Source: an uncultured Clostridia bacterium (GTDB lineage Bacteria > Bacillota > Clostridia > TANB77 > CAG-508). From it: DNA of 10,240 nt. This document shows positions 5,943 to 10,240 of the stretch, piece after piece (the stretch's first letter is position 1; each line of letters begins with the position of its first letter). A program made the position numbers and the translations under genes. The stretch is taken from positions 1-10,240 of the forward strand of contig CANRFS010000044.1 in NCBI GenBank assembly GCA_947629965.1, in the 5' to 3' direction. The notes under the pieces were generated by a model. It did not search any database. It was not told the origin of the DNA and was given only the letters and a program-made list of their open reading frames with translations.

Positions 5943-6428
5943 ATGTATTCTGTTGGTAAATTTGTAGGTTTTTGCTCTAATGGAGCAAAGGTTTTTGATC
6001 GGAATGATGGTCACAATAATGTTCATCCGGTTGATGAATCTCTTTTGCAAGAGGCACTTTTGCAAGTTTCTCCTAGTGAAAACTTTGTAAAAAAATTGGT
6101 AATGTTTGACAGGATTATAGGCCAAACAACTTGTGTTACTGTTGATGAAACAGATACAGTTGTTAAAGCTTTCCGAAAAGGTCGCAAAGGTCCTACTCCT
6201 ATGGTACTTAATCGGACACCAATGGACTGCAACAGTCTTGTAGTTATCCTTAAGAAAATCGGAGACGATGAGTACATATTGATAACTACATTCGTTGGGC
6301 AAATGTCCGAAAGAGAACCTTGGGATCCGGCCATTGTCCCTGGTTCCTTGGAGCAGCAAAAGGCTGAAGCTTTTTGGTCGACTCATGCTCTTATCTACGA
6401 TGAGAGTATAATTGTCCAAATTGCTTAA
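5943..6428 (+). CDS. Uncharacterised 161-aa protein, possibly an RNase-fold (BECR-like) protein; compositional outlier
   Basis: GGAGG lies 7 nt before the ATG. The N-terminus (MYSVGKFVGF) is beta-like, followed by a helix (residues 32-53) and then a beta-rich core: IIGQTTCVTVDETDTVVKAFRK (59-79), GPTPMVLNRTP (83-93), NSLVVILKK (97-105), YILITTFVG (111-119). A conserved-looking tail EREPWDP (123-129) and FWSTHALIYD (144-153) closes it. I recall this pattern (CV.T, IV.A.R, ILKK, ILIT.++G, EPWD, FW..HAL) in unnamed bacterial proteins. The strand order with a preceding helix, basic residues and a final strand bearing T resembles the Barnase/EndoU/ColicinE5-D/RelE nuclease superfold, but this is only a pattern-level guess. 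No signal peptide. Codon use and G+C (31 of 60 bases in 6301-6360) differ sharply from neighbours, so lateral acquisition is likely. It has its own promoter and terminator and is divergent from a LysR gene. Confidence 0.85.
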   Translation: MYSVGKFVGFCSNGAKVFDRNDGHNNVHPVDESLLQEALLQVSPSENFVKKLVMFDRIIGQTTCVTVDETDTVVKAFRKGRKGPTPMVLNRTPMDCNSLVVILKKIGDDEYILITTFVGQMSEREPWDPAIVPGSLEQQKAEAFWSTHALIYDESIIVQIA

Positions 6429-6458
6429 GGAGTACTTTTAGTGCTCCTTCTTTTTTTT
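6427..6458 (+). terminator. Rho-independent terminator of the 161-residue gene
   Basis: AAGGAGTAC (6427-6435) pairs with GTGCTCCTT (6441-6449) including one G-U pair, with loop TTTTA, followed by C and eight T. It starts inside the TAA stop codon. Confidence 0.92.
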
Positions 6459-6460
6459 AT

Positions 6461-6489
6461 TTGAAAAATTTATTAATTTATGATATATT
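6461..6489 (+). promoter_or_regulatory. Promoter of the acyl-ACP thioesterase gene
   Basis: TTGAAA (6461-6466), a 17-nt spacer and TATATT (6484-6489), immediately after the preceding terminator. The expected leader is short and contains AAGAAGGAG. Confidence 0.75.
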
Positions 6490-6514
6490 TTAAGTTTAGA
6501 AAGAAGGAGTCAGA

Positions 6515-7252
6515 ATGGATATATTTACTAAAAAATTTGAAATTACATTTGCAGATATTAATAATAATAATCAATTAAGTGATAGAGGACTTTTAAGATT
6601 AATGCAAGAAATTGCAGGAATTCACAGTGGCACAGTTGGTTATGGTCTTAATGATGCGCCAAAAACTCATCTTGGATGGGTAATTTTGAATTGGAAATTA
6701 AGAATTTTTTCACGTCCCAAATGGAATACAGTTCTTACTATAAATACCTGGAGTAGAAAAATAACACCTTTGTTTGCATATAGAGATTTTGAAATATATG
6801 ATGATAAAAATAATTTAGTTGCTATTGCTACTTCAAAATGGCTTTTATTTGATGTGTATAAGGAATCCCTTTGCAAGATTACTCCTGATATAAAAGAAAA
6901 ATTTCCTAATGCAAATAAATCTGTTTTTGATGAGAATTTTAATGAAAAACTAAAAGAACCAGAAAACTCTGGTTTTATATATGAATACAAAATTCAAGAA
7001 AGAGATATTGATACGAATCATCATGTAAATAATATTAATTATTTAGATTACGCTTATGAAGCTATTCCTAAAGAAATACTTTATAGTTTGAATTTTTCAG
7101 ATATTGAAATAATGTATAAACATGAAGCAAAAATTGGAGATGTTATTTCAGTATTTTATTGTCAAACTAATGAAAATGAACATGTGATTACTATAAAAGA
7201 TAAGGAAAGAAAAAATCTTCATGCTATTATAAAATTAAAGAAAGAATCTTGA
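6515..7252 (+). CDS. Acyl-ACP thioesterase (245 aa)
   Basis: This protein hydrolyses acyl-acyl carrier protein to free fatty acid in the cytoplasm, ending fatty-acid synthesis (FatA/FatB family, double hot-dog fold). The N-terminal hot-dog shows the family hallmarks GWVILNWKLRIFSRPKW (54-70), TWSRKITPLFAYRDFEIYD (78-96) and ATSKWLLFDV (105-114). The second half begins with ERDIDTNHHVNNINYLDYAYE (162-182), the catalytic block. D166, N168 and H170 match the Asp, Asn and His of plant FatB, and E204 (YKHE) lies 34 residues further on, as the catalytic Glu does in the plant enzyme. Bacterial members are about 240-250 residues, so it is full length. The ATG has AAGAAGGAG at good spacing. It is convergent with the sortase gene: its TGA touches the sortase TAA with no base between. 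Substrate chain length cannot be told. Confidence 0.95.
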   Translation: MDIFTKKFEITFADINNNNQLSDRGLLRLMQEIAGIHSGTVGYGLNDAPKTHLGWVILNWKLRIFSRPKWNTVLTINTWSRKITPLFAYRDFEIYDDKNNLVAIATSKWLLFDVYKESLCKITPDIKEKFPNANKSVFDENFNEKLKEPENSGFIYEYKIQERDIDTNHHVNNINYLDYAYEAIPKEILYSLNFSDIEIMYKHEAKIGDVISVFYCQTNENEHVITIKDKERKNLHAIIKLKKES

Positions 7253-7267
7253 TTAAGATTCTTTCTT
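7238..7267. terminator. Bidirectional terminator built from the ends of two convergent genes
   Basis: AAGAAAGAATCTT (7238-7250) and AAGATTCTTTCTT (7255-7267) are perfect 13-bp arms around GATT. The hairpin covers the last four codons and stop of both the thioesterase and the sortase genes. Only short T-runs follow on either strand, so efficiency is uncertain, but there is no other terminator for either gene. Confidence 0.75.
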
Positions 7268-7987
7268 CGCTACCACAACCATTCTTCCATTGTCTTGAGA
7301 ATACTCACAAGTAATTAAAGTTATTAATTGTTCACCATATTTTGCTGATATTCCAGTATCATACAGTTGGATTTTTTTACAATTGATTATATATTCATCA
7401 TATGTTTGTTCATCATCAAAATTTATATAATTATAATATCTAAAGACATTCTTTTCATCTTGATAAAAAACTCTTGATTTGAAAACTGCTATAATAGAAT
7501 ATTCACTTTCTTCATTGTTAGTTGCTATTTTAATTGTTTTATGATTATCATAAAAATTCTTATTTTCATATTTTAATAGAGTATTAAACATTTGCTCATC
7601 CTTCATATTATGACCATATATAATAAGATTTGAATTATTATTTAATAAATCACATTTATCTTTCAAAAAAATTGAACCGTATTTTGAATTTTTCCTTTTG
7701 TAATTATGATTTAGATAATATTCATTATTAGTAGTTTGTAAGATTGGATAATTTATTATTGTATCATCAATTTGTATCCACCCTTTTACATCTGTATTCT
7801 CTTGCTGTAAAGCTATTACTTTATCTATATTTGTAGTACCATTAATATTTTCATAAATATCTTTATTTACTTTCCAATTAACTTTTTCATATATTAAATA
7901 ACCAGATAAAATAATAATTGTTAATATAAATACTATTACTAATATTTTGAATTTTATATTAAATTGCCTTTTAGTATTTTTATCCAT
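7253..7987 (-). CDS. Class B sortase (244 aa)
   Basis: A membrane-bound transpeptidase that cleaves a C-terminal sorting motif between T and G and links the protein to cell wall or pilin. After a basic N-terminus comes one transmembrane segment (about 15-34, ILVIVFILTIIILSGYLIY). The catalytic domain has VKGWIQIDDTIINYPILQ, YYLNHNY, GSIFL and IIYGHNM with catalytic His126. TLITC follows with catalytic Cys227 (class B usually has TLSTC), and NGRMVVV with Arg235. The helix between YGHNM and the cysteine region, and the DVKGWI..D..I.YP start, identify class B. The chosen start is ATG 7985-7987, with AAAGGAATGAG upstream; GTG 8012 or ATG 7997 are alternatives. It lies 73 bp downstream of a surface protein with an EPKTG signal, in the same direction and with no terminator between, so that protein is its probable substrate. 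Confidence 0.93.
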   Translation of the reverse strand: MDKNTKRQFNIKFKILVIVFILTIIILSGYLIYEKVNWKVNKDIYENINGTTNIDKVIALQQENTDVKGWIQIDDTIINYPILQTTNNEYYLNHNYKRKNSKYGSIFLKDKCDLLNNNSNLIIYGHNMKDEQMFNTLLKYENKNFYDNHKTIKIATNNEESEYSIIAVFKSRVFYQDEKNVFRYYNYINFDDEQTYDEYIINCKKIQLYDTGISAKYGEQLITLITCEYSQDNGRMVVVAKKES

Positions 7988-8060
7988 ATTTAATCTCATT
8001 CCTTTACAAGGCACAAAATTTGATTAATCATTCCATATTTTAAATATATCATTCAACCTG

Positions 8061-9743
8061 TTAAGATTTTTTCAAAAACTTTATTCCCAATATTGCTATT
8101 AAAACGGCTATTAAAGCAATTATTGATTCATTATTATTATTTCCTGTTTTAGGTTCATCATCAAGCTTTTTCGTTTCTTCTACTGATATATCTTGGTTTT
8201 CTATCATAAAAGGAGAAAATTCATCTACCCAAATATATATCATTCCATTTTTAACTATTTGTTCTTCTTCTTGAATATCCCCTGATGAAAGCAAATGCCT
8301 TATCCTATATTTCTTTCCTTCATTTTCTTCACCACAATAGAATTCTAATCTTACTTTATTACCGTTTCTATTATAAACTCCATTCATATGAATTTCAAGA
8401 AATTTAGAAACATTATAATCTTTGCTATGTAATTTATCAAAAATTCTCCCTGATTGTTCAATATCTTCTATTGTCATTGTTACATCACTATCTAATCCTT
8501 CACCTATAGCAAATACCCTGTTCTTCTCATCATATATTCCAACTTCAACATCTACACTACTTAAATCTCCTGTTACTGTTGGATTGCCTAGATAATTCTC
8601 ATTTGTTTCAAATGCTGTATTTTTAAAAACAGTTATATTTCCAAATATGTCTGTAACTTTAATATTTGCTATTTTATATGTTCCATAAAATTCTGTTCCA
8701 ATAGTTGTTGTATACTTTCCCTCGTCATTTAATTCGTCAACAGAGGTTCCACATAACCCTTGACTATTTCCATTTTTAAAATTAATTTCTATATTTCCTA
8801 TCCTAGATTCGTCTGTAACAGAAAAACTCCATTGAATAAAGTCATTTCTTCCTATTTTTTTCTTGTTTACTTTGAAAGATTCTATATTTATTACTGGTGC
8901 ATTATGTTCTTCTTTTTGATTAGTTGCCACTGTAAAATCTAAATATGATAAATCTAATTTTTGTGTAAATATATCTTCTATATTTATTTTGCTGTTTCCT
9001 ATTTTTGTTTCATTTCCACTTTTATCCATCGCAGAGATATATACTATTTGATATTTACCTACTACTTCTCCATAAATACCTTCAAAATAATATAATCCAT
9101 CAGATTTTAAAGTTCCAGAATAAGTACACCCTCTTCCATCTGGCCCTTCTATGTATAATGTAGTAGTATTGACTTCATAATTATCAGTAATTTTTACAGA
9201 TAAAGTTGTTCTTTCAGTAATTAAAAATTTTTTTCTTCCTAGTTTTATAGATGAAATATTTATTTTAGGAGCTTCTGTATCTTCGGGGTCATTTAGTATT
9301 TTTACATCAGCTTCCGACATATCTTGTGAACGAAATGAATCATTAGGCTCATAACTAGGCATTGCACTATTATATATCGTTACTGATTTTCCATCTGTAT
9401 TTTGGAAATATAAATATTCTATTTTCCATTCTCCATAAGAACTTAATTTTGTTTTTAATTCTGCTACATTTCCCTTTAGATCGAATCCAGTTTTAAATGA
9501 TCCTCCTTTTTCATTATACAGTATGATTTCTATTCTACTAATTTCTTCCTTCGTTGTAAACGAAAGTGTGTATGTAACTTCTGTGTCAATTTCTACTTGT
9601 GAACTAGATACAGTAATATTATTAATAACTAAATCATTAAAAGCTTCTGCATCATCACTTTTTGCTGCTACAAATTGAATATTAAAAAATAATTCAAATA
9701 AAATATAAATTATTGCTAATTTTATTAAAACTTTTTTCTTCAT
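8061..9743 (-). CDS. Sortase-anchored surface protein with Ig-like repeats (560 aa)
   Basis: The start is ATG 9741-9743 with AAAGGA upstream, giving the signal peptide MKKKVLIKLAIIYILFELFF with a likely cut near FVAA (26-27). Three related beta-sandwich segments follow: about 33-126, 158-250 (starting APKINISSIKLGRKKF) and 282-376 (starting APVINIESFKVNKKKI). Repeats 2 and 3 align well, each ending in K(Y/I)...V.D.(S/F)GN.T, which is Ig-like. Residues about 388-516 resemble the juxta-anchor domain of clostridial surface proteins (KFLEIHMNG, KYRIRHLLSSG, VDEFSPFMI). EPKTG (530-534) is followed by NNNNE, a hydrophobic stretch (ESIIALIAVLIAILGIKF) and KKS: a sorting signal of the PxTG kind. No catalytic motif is visible, so an adhesin or structural role is likely, though the ligand is unknown. 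It is first in the operon with the sortase. Confidence 0.9.
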   Translation of the reverse strand: MKKKVLIKLAIIYILFELFFNIQFVAAKSDDAEAFNDLVINNITVSSSQVEIDTEVTYTLSFTTKEEISRIEIILYNEKGGSFKTGFDLKGNVAELKTKLSSYGEWKIEYLYFQNTDGKSVTIYNSAMPSYEPNDSFRSQDMSEADVKILNDPEDTEAPKINISSIKLGRKKFLITERTTLSVKITDNYEVNTTTLYIEGPDGRGCTYSGTLKSDGLYYFEGIYGEVVGKYQIVYISAMDKSGNETKIGNSKINIEDIFTQKLDLSYLDFTVATNQKEEHNAPVINIESFKVNKKKIGRNDFIQWSFSVTDESRIGNIEINFKNGNSQGLCGTSVDELNDEGKYTTTIGTEFYGTYKIANIKVTDIFGNITVFKNTAFETNENYLGNPTVTGDLSSVDVEVGIYDEKNRVFAIGEGLDSDVTMTIEDIEQSGRIFDKLHSKDYNVSKFLEIHMNGVYNRNGNKVRLEFYCGEENEGKKYRIRHLLSSGDIQEEEQIVKNGMIYIWVDEFSPFMIENQDISVEETKKLDDEPKTGNNNNESIIALIAVLIAILGIKFLKKS

Positions 9744-9775
9744 AAATTTTTTTCCTTTCTTTCTAATATGTTTGT

Positions 9776-9804
9776 ATAATATCATAATATTTTTATTATT
9801 TCAA
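9776..9804 (-). promoter_or_regulatory. Promoter of the surface protein-sortase operon
   Basis: On the minus strand TTGAAA (9799-9804), a 17-nt spacer ending TGA (extended -10) and TATTAT (9776-9781). The predicted start is about 26 nt before the ATG. Confidence 0.78.
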
Positions 9805-9888
9805 CTTTTTTCTACTTACTAATATATGCCTGTTTAGATAGTTCTTTATAATTACAATAGTTCATAAAGTCATCTATTTCAAAATCAT

Positions 9889-9917
9889 TTGACAAATGAG
9901 AACAACTATGCTATTAT
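9889..9917 (+). promoter_or_regulatory. Consensus promoter of the antisense-type small RNA
   Basis: TTGACA (9889-9894, perfect), a 17-nt spacer and TATTAT (9912-9917). No protein start codon with a ribosome binding site follows before the terminator ending at 10007, so it should drive a short non-coding RNA starting near 9924. Confidence 0.82.
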
Positions 9918-9943
9918 ATATTTACAATAAACAAATTGTCTTG

Positions 9944-9966
9944 AATTCGGAAGATGTTATTTGTTT
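9944..9966 (+). repeat. Direct repeat, copy A (in the small RNA)
   Basis: AATTCGGAA (9944-9952), GATGTT and ATTTGTTT (9959-9966) match 10156-10178 at 20 of 23 positions. Because the two transcripts are convergent, a direct repeat in DNA gives complementarity between the RNAs. Confidence 0.8.
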
Positions 9967-9968
9967 TG

Positions 9969-10007
9969 AGTATGTGTAACCGTAAACAATACACATACTA
10001 TTTTTTT
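9969..10007 (+). terminator. Rho-independent terminator of the small RNA
   Basis: Perfect 10-bp arms AGTATGTGTA (9969-9978) and TACACATACT (9990-9999), 11-nt loop, then A and seven T. Confidence 0.93.
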
Positions 10008-10012
10008 ATTCT

Positions 10013-10047
10013 AAAAAAAACAAGATAGCCCCGTAAAGACTACCTTG
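10013..10047 (-). terminator. Rho-independent terminator of the 38-codon gene
   Basis: On the minus strand CAAGGTAG pairs with CTATCTTG (10040-10047 with 10021-10028, one G-U pair), loop TCTTTACGGGG, then eight T (10020-10013). It begins 8 nt after the stop codon and ends back-to-back with the terminator of the convergent small RNA. The loop contains UUUA, a YUNR U-turn motif. Confidence 0.9.
10035..10046 (+). repeat. Direct repeat AAAGACTACCTT, copy 1 (within the small mRNA terminator)
   Basis: The exact 12-mer recurs at 10203-10214, and GACATT follows both copies after 5 and 3 nt (10051-10056 and 10218-10223). The repeat brackets the 38-codon gene, so the 5' leader and 3' end of its mRNA share sequence. 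Confidence 0.65.
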
Positions 10048-10055
10048 CTTTGACA

Positions 10056-10172
10056 TTATGTATTGCTACATTTGTCATTTGCTTTGTCCTGTTGTTCTTT
10101 TGCTTTCATAGCTTGCTCTTTTTCTTTCAAAAGCATTTCTACTAATCGCAAAATCAATTCGGAATTTGTCAT
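10056..10172 (-). CDS. Small 38-codon gene under a convergent antisense-type RNA; toxin-like arrangement, function unknown
   Basis: ATG at 10170-10172 is preceded by AAAGGGGG nine nt upstream; the frame closes with TAA at 10056-10058 and a terminator follows at once. The peptide begins MTNSELILRLVEMLLKEKEQ; the rest is rich in K, E, Q, A and D (MKAKEQQDKAND) and ends KCSNT. The first 20 residues form an amphipathic helix (leucine, isoleucine and valine on one face); the second half is hydrophilic. There is no transmembrane segment, unlike Fst, TxpA or Ldr toxins. Real-gene evidence is the strong ribosome binding site, its fitted terminator and the antisense RNA aimed at its start. It may be a small toxin, a regulatory peptide or a partner-binding helix; I cannot choose. 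The promoter must lie at or beyond the right edge. Confidence 0.72.
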   Translation of the reverse strand: MTNSELILRLVEMLLKEKEQAMKAKEQQDKANDKCSNT

Positions 10173-10178
10173 TTGTTT
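10156..10178 (+). repeat. Direct repeat, copy B (over the start codon of the 38-codon gene)
   Basis: AATTCGGAA (10156-10164), TTTGTC and ATTTGTTT (10171-10178). On the minus strand this spans from 6 nt upstream of the ATG to codon 6. It differs from copy A at three positions. Confidence 0.8.
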
Positions 10179-10240
10179 CTTCCCCCTTTCCGTCTTTAAA
10201 GCAAAGACTACCTTTATGACATTGAAAAGGTTGTTAATAT
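10173..10240 (-). promoter_or_regulatory. 5' leader of the 38-codon gene with possible ribosome-site sequestration
   Basis: A hairpin GTCTTT/AAAGAC with loop GCTTT (10192-10208) sits just upstream of the AAAGGGGG site. Further up, CCTTTTC (10224-10230) can pair with GGAAAGG (10185-10191) over 7 bp with one G-U, which would cover the ribosome binding site. No convincing promoter is visible before the window edge. Confidence 0.45.
10203..10214 (+). repeat. Direct repeat AAAGACTACCTT, copy 2 (in the leader of the 38-codon gene)
   Basis: Second exact copy of the 12-mer at 10035-10046. It overlaps one arm of the leader hairpin at 10192-10208. Confidence 0.65.

Larger units (their letters stand above)
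9924..10007 (+). ncRNA. Predicted 84-nt two-hairpin small RNA, complementary to the adjacent small mRNA
   Basis: It lies between a consensus promoter and a strong terminator. The first hairpin (9929-9966) has outer arms AAACAAAT/ATTTGTTT and inner pairs TGTCTT/AAGATG with two G-U pairs and a 2-nt bulge. Its 8-nt loop is GAATTCGG. The second hairpin is the terminator, with loop ACCGTAAACAA. Bases 9944-9966 can pair at 20 of 23 positions (one further G-U) with the translation-start region of the small mRNA made from the opposite strand (10156-10178). CCGTAAA in the terminator loop is perfectly complementary to TTTACGG in that mRNA's terminator loop. Two separate contact sites at these places are what type I antitoxin RNAs such as RNA II of the enterococcal par locus use. 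It matches no Rfam family I can name. The start site is inferred from promoter spacing. Confidence 0.72.

Noticed and set aside
5826..6419. Minus-strand open frames opposite the 161-aa gene.
   Set aside because: The plus-strand gene has promoter, ribosome site and terminator fitted to it; the opposite frames have none.
9812..9910. A 32-codon open minus-strand stretch upstream of the surface protein gene (ending ELSKQAYISK) that reads like protein.
   Set aside because: It has no ribosome binding site and only a poorly placed TTG or internal ATG, and overlaps the promoter of the small RNA. It may be a gene remnant but cannot be supported.
10056..10172. Calling the 38-codon product an Fst-family toxin.
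   Set aside because: The locus geometry matches but the peptide lacks the hydrophobic membrane segment and the conserved proline/glycine pattern of Fst.
1..10240. CRISPR arrays, tRNA or rRNA genes, transposase genes.
   Set aside because: No regularly spaced repeats, cloverleaf-like sequence, rRNA-like blocks or transposase motifs are visible in the window.

Overview
The window is very AT-rich and has strong AGGAGG-type ribosome binding sites and near-consensus sigma-A promoters. Its gene content (U32 peptidase, acyl-ACP thioesterase, class B sortase with a PKTG-type surface protein, two LysR regulators) points to a low-GC Gram-positive anaerobe, most likely a gut-type Clostridia. This is an inference from composition and families; no rRNA or marker gene is present.

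Layout. 1-299 (-): N-terminal 99 codons of a U32-family peptidase running off the left edge. 407-3611 (-): four tightly packed genes of unknown function, encoding about 149, 484, 318 and 121 residues in transcription order. The 484-residue protein starts with a 2H-phosphoesterase-like domain, and the 318-residue protein carries a domain I associate with Firmicutes phage and mobile-element proteins. 3640-4518 (-): a LysR regulator 28 bp upstream of the four genes and probably co-transcribed with them. 4774-5676 (-): a second, paralogous LysR regulator. The block from 407 to 4518 is bracketed by two palindromic elements sharing the core GGGGTCTGTCC.

5789-6458 (+): a stand-alone 161-residue gene with strong promoter, about 119-nt leader and terminator. 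It is divergent from the second LysR gene and clearly richer in G+C than its neighbours, which suggests recent acquisition. 6461-7252 (+): acyl-ACP thioesterase. 7253-9804 (-): a surface protein with Ig-like repeats and an EPKTG sorting signal, then a class B sortase, apparently one operon. The thioesterase and sortase genes converge with no intergenic base and share a 13-bp-arm bidirectional terminator.

9889-10240: the most interesting part. A strong plus-strand promoter drives a predicted 84-nt two-hairpin RNA. Convergent to it, on the minus strand, is an overlooked 38-codon gene with its own ribosome binding site and terminator. The RNA can pair with the translation-start region of the small gene (20 of 23 positions) and, separately, its terminator loop matches the terminator loop of the small mRNA over 7 nt. 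That is the geometry of Fst/par-type type I toxin-antitoxin loci, but the peptide is charged and amphipathic and does not look like Fst. I regard this as a candidate undescribed antisense-RNA-controlled small-peptide module.
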